Of a DNA stretch of 64,000 bases, positions 18,539-26,702 are shown piece by piece. The stretch's first letter is position 1. Each line of letters opens with the position of its first letter. The notes under the pieces are model-generated. The model was not told where the DNA came from, ran no database searches, and worked only from the letters and a program-made list of their open reading frames with translations. The translations under genes and the position numbers were made by a program. The stretch comes from Gemmatimonadetes bacterium T265 (GTDB lineage Bacteria > Gemmatimonadota > Gemmatimonadetes > Gemmatimonadales > Gemmatimonadaceae): the NCBI GenBank assembly GCA_019973575.1, contig BPUI01000001.1:1-64000 (forward strand). The letters run 5' to 3'.

Positions 18539-19151
18539 CGTCCTCCCCCCGCCCCGCCATGCTCGGCGTTCTCGCCTCGGCCACACGCCACCCGCGCCCA
18601 CAGCGCCCGCCTAACGCACGTCTACCGCACGTCTAACACCTGCGATCCGCACCGCCCCGGCCGGCTGGGACGAAGGACCCGACGTTTCCGGGAGGCGTGG
18701 CGCCGCGCGCGGCGGCACCGCGACCTCCGCTCGACAGCCTCGTCCGCCCAGCCGCGGGTCCGCCGGAGCTCCCATACACGCGTCTCGATGCGACACGCCG
18801 CGGGCACCCGCGGCGCGGGCCGACCTCCCAGACACAAGACTCGGGTGACACGGACCGCGCCAGCGGCGGCGCTGATTGACAACCGACTCGCCAGGACCGT
18901 GCGCGGCGCGCGGGCCCGAGCCGCCGCCTGCCAGCCGGCGTAGCCGGGCGACGTCGCCGACCGGCGTGGAGGCCCCGATGTCCTGGTGAGGGGCTCCCCG
19001 CGACCTCCGCTCGTAGACGTGGCCCCGCACGTGCGGTGCGTGCCTGACCTGCCGGGCGTGCGGAGACCCCGATGTGTTTGGGAGGCGCGGGACGGCCCGC
19101 CTGGGGCCGCGCGACCTCGGCTCGAAGACGTGGCCCCGCGCCCGCGGGCGG
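18539..19151. repeat. Gene-free stretch with three diverged direct repeats
   Basis: About 610 bases without a convincing gene. Three related copies can be aligned: about 18674-18742, 18968-19034 and 19062-19149. Each has a CC-GA-GT core (ACCCCGATGT in two copies), a GGGAGG-like spacer, the 14-mer GCGACCTCCGCTCG (one base different in the third copy) and, in the last two, AGACGTGGCCCCGC. Spacing is irregular (about 290 and 95 bases) and copies differ by indels, so this is not a CRISPR array. No function is apparent. Confidence 0.55.
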
Positions 19152-20753
19152 TCAGGGCGCGCCGTGCCGCAGGACGACCGCGTAGCTCAGCAGCGCGCCG
19201 TTCGGCGCCGCCGCCCCGGGCAGCGTGGTCGCGGTCCCGACCAGCGACTCGCCCCGCCGGTACAGCTCGACGTACACGTCGTACGGTCCCGGGCCGGCGT
19301 CGTCCGCGACGTACAGGTCGCCGGACAGGCGCCCGCCGAGGTGCGCGCTCCGGGGACCCGCCCCGGTCGTGTCGGCCGGGCCGAGCTCCACCTCACGAAG
19401 CGTCGCGTCCGGGGCGGTCCCGAGCCGGCCGCGGGCGACGCCGGACGGGGCGCGGGCGACGCCGGACGGGGAGACCGTGAGCGTGATCGGCACCGCCCCG
19501 TGCGGCGTCCGGACCGCCCCAATCCAGACGCCGACGAGCGCGGCCGGGGGCGCAGAGGCGACTGGCGCGCCCGAGACCTGCGTCGTGCTCGGTGTCGCCG
19601 CCGCGGTGCTGTCGCGCACCCGGCGCGTGCGGAAGCCAGGCAGCAGCGCGTCGAGCACGGCCTCGATCACGCGATCCGGCACCAGGGTGCCGGCATTCGC
19701 GACGACCGCGACGGCGAGTCCCGCGTCGGGGACGAGCCGCAGCCGCGCCGAGGCCGCGTCCGTGCCGCCCTGCGCGAGGATGGAGCGGACGCCGTGGTAG
19801 TCCGGCTCGACCCACCAGCCGCAGCCGTACCGGCCCGCGCCGCCGGTCGGCGTGACGGCGCACGCCACCGCCGCCCGCGTCGCGGCCCCGGCGTCAGGCC
19901 CGCGGGACGGCCGGGCCGTGCCGAGGGCGACCAGGCCGAAGCGGGCGAGGTCGCGGGCGCTCGCGTAGCCGTCGGACGCGCCGGGCGTGAACGACCCCGG
20001 GTCGCCGCGGGGGTGCGTGCCGCGCCGGGTCGGGAGTGCTGCGGCGCGTTGCGCACTTGTGCGCACCGCGTCGAGGCCGAGCGAGGCGTCGTCCAGGCCT
20101 AACGGGCCGAACACGTCGTCTCGGAGCAGGGCGGCGAGGGGGCGCCCCGCGGCATGGGCCGCGACGGCGCCCAGCACGCCGTAGCCCAGGTTCGTGTAGT
20201 CGAAGTGGTCGCCGGCCGGCCACATCAGCACGCCGTAGCGGCGGATCGTGGTGTCCATCTGGGCGGGGCCGCACCCGGCGCGGTCGGCCGGGCAGGTCCG
20301 GGCGAACGTCGTCAGCCCGCCCGTGTGGGTGAGCAGCCGGCGCACGGTAGCGCCCGCGGGGTCCCACGGGCCGGCGCTCGCGAGCCGGGCGCCCGGGGCG
20401 AGGTACGCGTTGGCGGGGCGGTCCAGGGCCAGTCGGCCGCGCCCGGCGAGCCCCAGGATCGCGGTCGCGGTGAACGCCTTCGTCACCGACGCGACCGGGA
20501 ACGGCGTGCGCGCGGTGGCCGGCACACGGCCCGCTGCGTCGACCGCCCCGAACCCCTCGGCCCACACGACGCGCCCCCCGCGCGCCACGGCCACCGCGAG
20601 CGCCGGCACGGAGTCGGCCGCCATCGCCCGGCGTGTGAGATCGCGCACAGCCGCGAAGTCCGGCCGGGGGGCGGCGGACGCCGGCTGTGCGGCGGTGAGG
20701 CACGGTCGCGCGGACAGGGCCGCCACGCCCAACAGCACGCGGGCAGGTCGCAT
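19152..20753 (-). CDS. Beta-lactamase-fold serine hydrolase, exported
   Basis: A 533-residue class C beta-lactamase/esterase-type serine hydrolase. A signal peptide follows the ATG at 20753 (RVLLGVAALSARPCLTAAQ). The catalytic SxxK is in PVASVTKAF, the YxN motif in DYTNLGYG, and the family's HTGGL and SARDLARFG segments are present. The third motif region is a YGCGWW...QGGTD stretch. After about residue 390 a separate beta-rich domain follows, often seen in these proteins (VWIGAVRTPHGAVPITLTV), which contains an 18-bp tandem duplication encoding SGVARAP twice. The substrate is unknown; such proteins act on peptides, esters or cell-wall pieces outside the cytoplasm. Confidence 0.88.
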   Translation of the reverse strand: MRPARVLLGVAALSARPCLTAAQPASAAPRPDFAAVRDLTRRAMAADSVPALAVAVARGGRVVWAEGFGAVDAAGRVPATARTPFPVASVTKAFTATAILGLAGRGRLALDRPANAYLAPGARLASAGPWDPAGATVRRLLTHTGGLTTFARTCPADRAGCGPAQMDTTIRRYGVLMWPAGDHFDYTNLGYGVLGAVAAHAAGRPLAALLRDDVFGPLGLDDASLGLDAVRTSAQRAAALPTRRGTHPRGDPGSFTPGASDGYASARDLARFGLVALGTARPSRGPDAGAATRAAVACAVTPTGGAGRYGCGWWVEPDYHGVRSILAQGGTDAASARLRLVPDAGLAVAVVANAGTLVPDRVIEAVLDALLPGFRTRRVRDSTAAATPSTTQVSGAPVASAPPAALVGVWIGAVRTPHGAVPITLTVSPSGVARAPSGVARGRLGTAPDATLREVELGPADTTGAGPRSAHLGGRLSGDLYVADDAGPGPYDVYVELYRRGESLVGTATTLPGAAAPNGALLSYAVVLRHGAP

Positions 20754-20921
20754 GGGACGTCGGGTGCGCACGGGTAGGGGGAACGCACCCGGCACGAGCC
20801 GCGCTGCGGCCGGGGCGCAGGTGTCGCGGGTGATCCGACAGCCCGGCCCGACCGAAAGTTTCAGCCGGCCGTCGCGGTCGCGGAGCTACGGCCGGCGTCG
20901 GCGCCCGCGAAGGATACGACG

Positions 20922-21305
20922 TCATACGGCGGAGCCGCGCGCGTACCCTCTAGACAAGAACGCGTCGGCGAGGACGAGGCAGCGGCGCCCCGCCTTCCAC
21001 GCGCCGCGGAACGAGGGCTTCTCGGCCAGGGTCTCCGCGCGGGCGTTCGCGAGACTGTTGCCGATCTTCCGGTCCTTCGCCCATGGCGGGATCAGCCCCC
21101 AGCGGAGCACGTCGACGCGGCGCTCGGCCGTGCCGTCGCGCGTCCGGGTGCGCACCGCGACCACGGGCTGCGTCGGCGCGATGTTGTAGCGCGGGACGTC
21201 GAGGACCGTCGCCGCGGCGTCGCTCACCACCGCGGCCCGCGCGGCGCCGATCAGGTCGATCGTGGCCTGCTCGCGCGCGCTCGTGAAGCCGAACCGGCCG
21301 CACAT
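20922..21305 (-). pseudogene. 3'-truncated SRAP/HMCES (YedK-like) gene
   Basis: The first 115 residues match the SOS-response-associated peptidase family, which crosslinks to abasic sites in single-stranded DNA. Visible are the N-terminal catalytic cysteine (MCGRFGFTS), YNIAPTQPVVAV, RWGLIPPWAKD and the active-site asparagine in NARAET. After RRCLVLADAF the sequence leaves the family (normally ADGFYEW) and stops 13 residues later. The second half, with the conserved glutamate and histidine, is missing. Length is 127 residues instead of about 220. The break point is near 20960; nothing matching the lost part was seen downstream. Confidence 0.8.
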
Positions 21306-21359
21306 AGCGTTAGGCCTCGCGGCGGTGCGGGCCGGAGCGGGGCGGGGCCGGGGCGTCCG

Positions 21360-22016
21360 TCACGGCGTCGGGAGACGGTCCATCGCGTTGACCAGCTTCG
21401 GCGCCCACTCGGCGGCGAGATGGCCGAGCGCCGCCGCGCTCTTGGCGACCCCCGCGAGCGCCGCGAGGCCCCCGGTGATCGCCGCCCACCGCGGCTTCGG
21501 CGATGCCGCCTGCGCTTGCACGGTCGCGATCTCGGCCTCGGCGTGCGCCCGTACGTCGGCCGGGGGCGAGCTCGCGCGCACCGCGCCCGCGAATGCTCCG
21601 ATGAGTTCCGGCAGTCCGGTGAGGTCCCCCGACGCTACGTGCATCGACTGCGAGCCGCCCGGACTCCCCGCTTGGATCTGAGAGTTGTTCATCGTTTCCA
21701 CGTTGATCGTCATGTGCACCACATGTGGCGGGAAGTGATCCGTGGCGCGCTCGGGGGCGGAACGCGCTTCCTCCACCTCGTTCCTGCCGCGCTGCGAGAT
21801 GGTCACGATGGACTGGTTACCGTCGAGCTCGAGCACGTCGACCAGACCGTTGCCGGCCAAGAAACGAACGTGCGCGACCGTCAGCTCGGTGCCGAAGCCG
21901 AGACGCGCACCGAGAGTTGTCATCTCGGCTGGGCGTCCGCCGCTGGCCTCGTCGTCGTCGTAAAGCGCGCTCAGCAACGCGAAGCGATCCAGGCGCTTCT
22001 GGTCAGTCGGATTCAT
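21360..22016 (-). CDS. Hypothetical protein with winged-helix-like N-terminus and NNSQIQ motif
   Basis: A 218-residue protein. The first 100 residues (RFALLSALYDDDEAS, LGARLGFGTELTVAHVRFLAGNGLV, SIVTISQRGRNEVEEA) look like a winged helix-turn-helix. A linker then carries INVETMNNSQIQAGSPGGSQ, a motif I recall from proteins of phage-defence and effector-associated contexts. A helical C-terminal region ends with a hydrophobic helix (WAAITGGLAALAGVAKSAAALG). I do not assign a function. The frame is open upstream to 22103, where it encodes the second CxxC of a neighbouring zinc-ribbon remnant, so the ATG at 22016 was chosen. Confidence 0.55.
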   Translation of the reverse strand: MNPTDQKRLDRFALLSALYDDDEASGGRPAEMTTLGARLGFGTELTVAHVRFLAGNGLVDVLELDGNQSIVTISQRGRNEVEEARSAPERATDHFPPHVVHMTINVETMNNSQIQAGSPGGSQSMHVASGDLTGLPELIGAFAGAVRASSPPADVRAHAEAEIATVQAQAASPKPRWAAITGGLAALAGVAKSAAALGHLAAEWAPKLVNAMDRLPTP

Positions 22017-22224
22017 GGAGAGGGTCGGATCGGGTTTCTCGCGCAGCAGCTCCCGTGCGCCCAGCTGCCGCGTGCGCGCCTCGACGGCGCACGGCGAACA
22101 CACCAGGCTCGGCCCACTGGTCGACGCTGCCTAACACGTGGCCGTAGATCCGCACGTGGACGAGCCGGGCGACGTCGACGCGGCAGCACGGGCAGCGGCG
22201 CGGGGGAAGGGCGGCGCGGATCAC
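22017..22224 (-). pseudogene. Frameshifted small zinc-ribbon protein
   Basis: From a GTG at 22224 one frame reads RRCPCCRVDVARL and HVRIYGHVLGSVDQWAEP, with the first CxxC pair. The matching second pair (VCSPCAVEARTRQLGAREL) lies in the next frame, starting near 22104, and that frame runs without a stop into the gene at 22016. Joining the frames by one base gives a CxxC-x29-CxxC ribbon like the intact one at 27634 (CPCC, CRAC, then QQPGAHELLR). A single-base error or mutation is the simplest reading. Confidence 0.45.
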
Positions 22225-22225
22225 G

Positions 22226-22783
22226 TCAGCCGTCGGTCACCGTGGGCACTCCCTCGATCGCATTGATGATCACGACGGCCACGCCCGGTTCCGGCCACGC
22301 GTCGTTGAGGGGCGCGCTGGCCGACCGGATCGACGCTAGTTCATCGGGCGTGAGCCCGAGCGGGACGCCACCCGGGCCGCCGACCGACGTCACGCGCACG
22401 TCGTCGCTCGCACGCGCGAGCTGACGGCACGCGTCCAGACACGCGGCAGCGCGGTCGGAGGCGTCGACTTCGAGGCGGCCGTGCTGGCCGGCGTAACCGG
22501 TCATCCCGCCGGGGGTGCCGGCTCCGGTGGTCTCGAGATACCAGACGACGAAGTGGCGGATGCGGACCTCTGTCTCGGGGGGTGAAAGGTCATGCGTGCA
22601 ACGGCGCTCGACAGCCTGGGCGATCGCGTAGGTCGCGGAGTGCGTCGGCCACCGTACCACCGCGCGCTTCGCCCCCGCCCCCGTCCCGCTCAGCAGGACA
22701 GCGCACCGCGCGCCAACCACCACCTCGCACCCAGCGCACGTCACGCGGAGGCGCGGGCGACGTCGGTGCGGCAGGACGGGCAC
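22226..22783 (-). CDS. Hypothetical protein with CxxC start, possibly frameshifted
   Basis: A 185-residue frame. Near its start is VTCAGCEVVVGARCAVLL, with one CxxC. A second ORF from ATG 22803 in another frame encodes RRCPSCRTDVARASA just upstream, ending in TGA at 22741, so the two may be halves of one zinc-binding domain, as seen at 22017-22224. The rest contains ETEVRIRHFVVWYLETTG, LEVDASDRAAACLDACRQLA and a C-terminal LTPDELASIRSASAPLNDAW. The function is unknown. The real start is unclear. Confidence 0.45.
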   Translation of the reverse strand: MPVLPHRRRPRLRVTCAGCEVVVGARCAVLLSGTGAGAKRAVVRWPTHSATYAIAQAVERRCTHDLSPPETEVRIRHFVVWYLETTGAGTPGGMTGYAGQHGRLEVDASDRAAACLDACRQLARASDDVRVTSVGGPGGVPLGLTPDELASIRSASAPLNDAWPEPGVAVVIINAIEGVPTVTDG

Positions 22784-22814
22784 CGGCGCAGGGGTTGAGG
22801 CATCGGCGCCGGCC

Positions 22815-23102
22815 TCAATGTGGGGTGACGACCCGCCCGCGCGCGGCCGGGAGGTCGGGTTGGGGCAGCGCGCGCTCGGCGGCCGCGCGCGTCAGGAAGC
22901 GCTGGCCCTCGCCGATCCGCTCCACCTCGACCGCGACGGCCTCCACGGCCCGCTGCAGGTGCTCGAGGCGCGCCTCGAGCACGTCGGCGCGCGGGGGCGC
23001 GAGCGCGGCCATGTGCTCGCGGTGTCGGAACCAGCGGAACGCGAGGACGACGACGGCGGGGATGCCGAAGACGAACGGGACGACGAACACCTCGGGAGGC
23101 AT
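22815..23102 (-). CDS. Small membrane protein with coiled-coil tail (copy 1)
   Basis: A 95-residue protein with one N-terminal membrane helix (EVFVVPFVFGIPAVVVLAF), a basic stop (RWFRHRE), and a coiled-coil-like segment (LEARLEHLQRAVEAVAVEVE) ending in RIGEGQRFLTRAAAERALPQ and PAARGRVVTPH. The last 45 residues are nearly identical to those of the gene at 23767-24165, and the similarity holds at DNA level as an inverted repeat. The function is unknown; phage spanin-like or anti-restriction roles were considered but nothing supports them specifically. Confidence 0.6.
   Translation of the reverse strand: MPPEVFVVPFVFGIPAVVVLAFRWFRHREHMAALAPPRADVLEARLEHLQRAVEAVAVEVERIGEGQRFLTRAAAERALPQPDLPAARGRVVTPH
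22819..22928 (+). repeat. Left arm of a 110-bp inverted repeat
   Basis: This stretch matches 24052-24161 on the opposite strand at roughly nine positions in ten, including TGTGGGGTGACGACCCGCCC and GGAAGCGCTGGCCCTCGCCG. It covers the 3' end of the small membrane protein gene copy 1. Confidence 0.8.
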
Positions 23103-23195
23103 GGCGGTCGGGATGCGGGGCAGGATCGCGGCCGGGACGGCGCGCCGTGCCCAGTCTACGAGCGACGCACGACCGCCGCACCGGGTCGTGCGTCC

Positions 23196-23579
23196 TCACC
23201 CCACTGGCGGGTCCGGCCGCGCGTCGTACGCCCGAACGAGGCGCTTGGGCGCGACCTGCCGCCACGCCTCCCCGAGCAGGGCGCCGAGTTGCGCACGGTC
23301 CGCCGCCGCGAGTCGGACGAGCACCGCCGGGTACCCGCGGTAGTGGTCCGTCACGAAGTACACGGCCGGCGCCGTCGCGAGCAGGTGGTCGCGCACCACG
23401 AACGGCACCTTCAGCACCAGCGTCGTCCCGTCCTCCCACAGCCGCGCCATCGACTTGCCCGCCACCCGGAGCGCCGGCGTGCCGTAGCTGGTCCCCATCT
23501 CCACCCCCGGCAGCGCGCCAGCGAGCGCGCAGATGTCGTCGAACGTGAGCGGGGCGGGCGGGCGGGCGAAGTCGGGCAC
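23196..23579 (-). CDS. MmcQ/YjbR family protein
   Basis: A 127-residue protein of the MmcQ/YjbR family (cysteine-free CyaY-like fold often described as DNA-binding). Features: LTFDDICALAGALPGVEMG, the TSYGTPALRVAGKSMARLWE strand pair, LVLKVPFVVRDHLLATAP, and the C-terminal WRQVAPKRLVRAY helix with the conserved tryptophan. The cellular role of the family is not well defined. It lies between the two arms of the inverted repeat. Confidence 0.8.
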   Translation of the reverse strand: MPDFARPPAPLTFDDICALAGALPGVEMGTSYGTPALRVAGKSMARLWEDGTTLVLKVPFVVRDHLLATAPAVYFVTDHYRGYPAVLVRLAAADRAQLGALLGEAWRQVAPKRLVRAYDARPDPPVG

Positions 23580-23766
23580 GGCGAGCGCTGGGAAGGGGTG
23601 AGGTGCGGCCGTGCCTCACAATACGTCGGGGGACGCGCCGCCACCGGCGGCCGCGCACGCCGACGCGCGCGAGCGCGGGGACCGGGCGGGGTGGAAACTC
23701 GCCGCCGTCGCGCCCCGTACGTCGCGCGCACGGTTCTACCGGTCTCTCTCCTGCCCGGAGCGCGTG

Positions 23767-24165
23767 ATGACGCGGATGACGCGACGGACGTCCGTCTGGC
23801 TCGTGCCGGCCCTGATCTTCCTGGGCGTCAACGTGTTTGGCGCGGTGAGCGCCGGGATGGACGGCGAGCTGCCCCATGCCGGCCTGCATCTCGTGGTCGC
23901 GTTGCTCGCGGTCTACCTCGTCTGGCGCCTCGCCCGGCCGCACACCCCGCCCCGCTTCGGGCTGTCCCGGGCACGCGAGGACCCCGGGGCGGGAGCCGCG
24001 TTCGCCGACCGACTGGTCGGGATCGAGCAGGCCGTCGACGCGGTCGCACTGGAGGTGGAGCGGATCGGCGAGGGCCAGCGCTTCCTCACGCGCGTCGCCG
24101 CGGAGCGCGCGCTGCCGCAGCCCGACCTCCCAGCCGCGCGCGGGCGGGTCGTCACCCCACACTGA
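23767..24165 (+). CDS. Small membrane protein with coiled-coil tail (copy 2)
   Basis: A 132-residue protein with two membrane helices (SVWLVPALIFLGVNVFGAVS and HLVVALLAVYLVWRLA), a linker, and a coiled-coil-like tail (VGIEQAVDAVALEVERIGEG) that ends as copy 1 does. The ATG at 23767 fits the topology; the frame is open upstream but that part overlaps unlikely sequence. The two copies differ at the membrane part and share the tail, as expected from recombination of gene ends. Confidence 0.6.
   Translation: MTRMTRRTSVWLVPALIFLGVNVFGAVSAGMDGELPHAGLHLVVALLAVYLVWRLARPHTPPRFGLSRAREDPGAGAAFADRLVGIEQAVDAVALEVERIGEGQRFLTRVAAERALPQPDLPAARGRVVTPH
24052..24161 (-). repeat. Right arm of a 110-bp inverted repeat
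   Basis: The counterpart of 22819-22928; together the arms enclose 1.1 kb with the MmcQ/YjbR-like gene. It covers the 3' end of the copy 2 membrane protein gene. Confidence 0.8.
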
Positions 24166-24308
24166 CACCGGCGGCGATCACCCGCACCGCGCACCGCCGC
24201 CGCAGCTGCCACGCCCCTCGCCCGCGGCGCCCCTCGCGCACCCGCAGCCCGCACGTGAGCGTGCGGCGTTGGGCGGCTACCACGTGTCGACTCTCAATCC
24301 GGGACGGT

Positions 24309-24809
24309 ATGACCCGTGAGATGGCGGAGGACGGACAGACGACGAGCGCAGGGCCGGTCGTCCAAATCGGCGACTTCGGCGTGCGCTACCTCGCCGGGCC
24401 GGAGGCGACCGGCGGCGCGTACGTGCTCCTCGAGCACACGCTCGCCGCCGGGGCGCTCGGGGCGCCCCCGCACCGGCACGCGCACGAGGACGAGCTCTCC
24501 CTACGTGAGGGTACGCTCACGGTCTGGCGCGCGGGCATCGTGGCCGCCGCGGGCCCCGGGAGCGTCGTACGCAAGCCCCGGGGCGAGTGGCACACCTTCT
24601 GGAACGCCGGGCCGGCGCCCGTACGGTTCCTCGAACTGATCTCGCCGCCCGAGTTCGCGCCGTACTTCCGGGAGCTCGCCGCGCTCGTGCCGCCGGCCGG
24701 CCCGCCCGACCTGGCGGCGATCATCGCCCTTGCGGCGCGCTACGGGCTCGAGTTCGACTTCGCCGCCATGGGGCCGCTACTCGCCGAGCATCATCTCCGA
24801 CTCGGGTAG
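24309..24809 (+). CDS. Cupin domain protein
   Basis: A 166-residue single-domain cupin. The metal-binding motif 1 is visible as PPHRHAHEDELSLREGTL and motif 2 as KPRGEWHTFWNAGPAPVRFL, giving the two histidines, glutamate and third histidine typical of a beta-barrel cupin. The C-terminal helices (DLAAIIALAARYGLEF) match the small cupins that resemble quercetinase-type or sugar-binding proteins, but the ligand cannot be told. An ATG at 24309 follows an AT-containing stretch. It stands alone with 143 bases on each side. Confidence 0.8.
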   Translation: MTREMAEDGQTTSAGPVVQIGDFGVRYLAGPEATGGAYVLLEHTLAAGALGAPPHRHAHEDELSLREGTLTVWRAGIVAAAGPGSVVRKPRGEWHTFWNAGPAPVRFLELISPPEFAPYFRELAALVPPAGPPDLAAIIALAARYGLEFDFAAMGPLLAEHHLRLG

Positions 24810-24955
24810 GCCGCCCCGCGCGGCGAGGGCACGCGCACGGCGAGGCGGCGACACGGACGCGACGTCCGCGCTGCAATTGACCGCGGGGACCCGCGCCCCC
24901 ACATTGGCGCCCGCGCGGTCCGCGTGGGCCGAGCGTACACCTCGACCCCCGCTCG

Positions 24956-25546
24956 ATGCGCCGCCTCGCCCTTGCCGCCGCGCTGCTGCTCGCCCCGACG
25001 CTCGCGCCGGCGCAGGGCGGCGGGTACCACTTCGCCAACGGGACGCTGTACGCGGACGGCCCGTTCTCGGCCGACGGGTGCGGGCGCTACGTCTGTCTCG
25101 GCCTCACGGCCGGCGCGGGTGGCGACGGGATCGCCGTGGCGGTGACGCGCGCGACGACGACCGCGGCGTACGCCGCCCTCGGCGCGCGCGCCTACACGTT
25201 CGTCCTCGCCGACGCCGTGTGGTGGTCCGCCTGCGAGTCCGGCCGCCCGGACGCCGCGTGTAGTACCGGCGGGGGCGACTACGCGTTGCAGGGCTTCTCG
25301 TCGGGCCCGTACCTCACGCAGACGTTCGGCGTCGACCCGGTCGACTACGGGACGTACAACACGTACGCGCTGTGGGTGCGCGCGCCGGTCGCCTTCCAGG
25401 CGCTCGACGCCGCGGGCCGCGTCATCGCGACGGACGCCTTCGCCCCGTCGCTCGTCGTCACCCCCGAGCCGTCCGCCCTCGCCCTCACCCTCGGCGGGCT
25501 CGCGGTGCTCGGAGCGGCGGGAGCGCGGCGGAGGCGGGATGCCTAA
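24956..25546 (+). CDS. PEP-CTERM exported protein (island)
   Basis: A 196-residue exported protein. The signal peptide RRLALAAALLLAPTLAPAQ is cleaved near AQG. The mature part is beta-rich with cysteines in CGRYVCLG and CESGRPDAACST that may pair. The tail TPEPSALALTLGGLAVLGAA then ARRRRDA is a PEP-CTERM sorting signal. The stop codon TAA is part of a GCCTAACG word. The molecular role is unknown; surface localisation is expected from the tail. Confidence 0.82.
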   Translation: MRRLALAAALLLAPTLAPAQGGGYHFANGTLYADGPFSADGCGRYVCLGLTAGAGGDGIAVAVTRATTTAAYAALGARAYTFVLADAVWWSACESGRPDAACSTGGGDYALQGFSSGPYLTQTFGVDPVDYGTYNTYALWVRAPVAFQALDAAGRVIATDAFAPSLVVTPEPSALALTLGGLAVLGAAGARRRRDA

Positions 25547-25704
25547 CGATCGGCGTCCGGGTGAATTCCTACGCGCGGCCGTCGGTGCGGGCCCGCATTC
25601 GGTGGTCGCGTGCCCTCAGCGCGCCCGAACGTCACGTCCGGATCGGAGCGCAACGTCACGGCTGTCCGACGTGCGGTGGCTCCGCTGATCTCGCGGGTTT
25701 CGTG

Positions 25705-26187
25705 ATGGACGAGTCCGGTGACGTCCACTGGCTGCAGGGTGCCTACACGGCGCTCCGCGATGCGCAGCTCGGCCGCGAGCAGGTCGAGGCGCTCCGCGAG
25801 CAGCTCCGCGACGCGCGTCGGCGGCACGCCCCGGCTCGCGACGTCGTGGCGGACGTCGCAGCGATCACTCCCGGCTTCGCGTCGTTCCTCCGGCACCACA
25901 TCACCCCCGACAACCAGGGCGCGACGTGGTCGACGGTGGGGGCCGTGTTGACGATCCTCGCCTTCTGGCTGCAGCACTGGGTGGATCCGCCGGCGATGCT
26001 GCCCGATCAGGTAATCGTCAACATCACCGTCGAGCGGGTCAACGACAGCAACCGGGTCCGCAGCCTTGATCACATCCGTCGCCCGCCGGACGCGCGTCGC
26101 GCCGGTACCGACCCGCGCACCGCGCAGAAGCTCGAGCGAGCAGAGGCGAAGCGCGCTCGGAAAGCAAACCGCCGCCGCGGCGGGTGA
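25705..26187 (+). CDS. Hypothetical membrane-associated protein
   Basis: A 160-residue protein from the ATG at 25705. It has a helical, charged N-terminal segment (YTALRDAQLGREQVEALREQ), a single hydrophobic helix (TWSTVGAVLTILAFWLQHWV), the strand VIVNITVERVNDSN, and a basic tail (AEAKRARKANRRR). Upstream in the same frame a CxxC pair is encoded (HGCPTCGGSADLAGFV), so a start at a GTG near 25560 is possible and would add a small zinc-binding motif. The NITVERVNDSN strand resembles INVETMNNSQ of the gene at 21360. The function is unknown. Confidence 0.5.
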   Translation: MDESGDVHWLQGAYTALRDAQLGREQVEALREQLRDARRRHAPARDVVADVAAITPGFASFLRHHITPDNQGATWSTVGAVLTILAFWLQHWVDPPAMLPDQVIVNITVERVNDSNRVRSLDHIRRPPDARRAGTDPRTAQKLERAEAKRARKANRRRGG

Positions 26188-26468
26188 CGCACGGCCTGCC
26201 GACGCCCTCTTGCATGCCACTCCGCCACGGCGGCGCAGGGGACATCGAACGCATCCGCAACGACCGCCGCATTCCGTCCGGCGTGCGCGCCCGAGGAGAT
26301 CGCCTGATTGCGAGCCCGACGGCGACGCCCGGGGCGGAGTCCGGCGGTGTCGCTCCACGACGTCGCGCGCGACGCGGCGCCGATCCGCGAGTGGGCGCAC
26401 CGGGTATTGTGGCGGCTGCGGTCGGGTGCGTACTGTGCGCGGCGCCCACGACCTCGACCGACTCGCTC

Positions 26469-26702
26469 ATGCCCGCCACGACCTGGCGCCCCGTCCCAGG
26501 CCTCCCCGGCGCGTGGCAGAACGTGTTCGCCGGCGTCGCCTACCGGATCGTGCCGGAGGCGGCCTCCGCCCAGGGGCGGGCCGTGTGGGCGGTCTACGCG
26601 GACGGCACGTACACCGAGCCCGCCGCCAGTCTGAAGGCCGCGAAGGCCGTGGTCTCCCGCCTCGCGCGCGAGCAGCGCGCGCGTCGCACCCACCTCCCAT
26701 GA
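26469..26702 (+). CDS. Small hypothetical protein
   Basis: A 77-residue protein: TTWRPVPGLPGAWQNVFAG, YRIVPEAASAQGRAVWAVYA and a helical end LKAAKAVVSRLAREQRAR. It reads like a small folded domain with conserved-looking tryptophans, but I cannot name it. The stop overlaps the ATG of the next gene (ATGA), so they form a transcription unit with the two paralogs that follow. The 280 bases upstream hold no gene that I can support. Confidence 0.5.
   Translation: MPATTWRPVPGLPGAWQNVFAGVAYRIVPEAASAQGRAVWAVYADGTYTEPAASLKAAKAVVSRLAREQRARRTHLP

Noticed and set aside
18674-19149. Possible CRISPR array
   Set aside because: Repeats are long, diverged and irregularly spaced, with indels; no uniform spacer length and no cas genes in the window.
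19441-19480. Tandem duplication as a separate repeat element
   Set aside because: It is a two-copy 18-bp duplication within the serine hydrolase gene that keeps the frame; it is noted in that gene's entry.
22819-24161. Transposon ends from the 110-bp inverted repeat
   Set aside because: The arms are the coding 3' ends of two genes, there is no transposase between them and no target duplication outside them.
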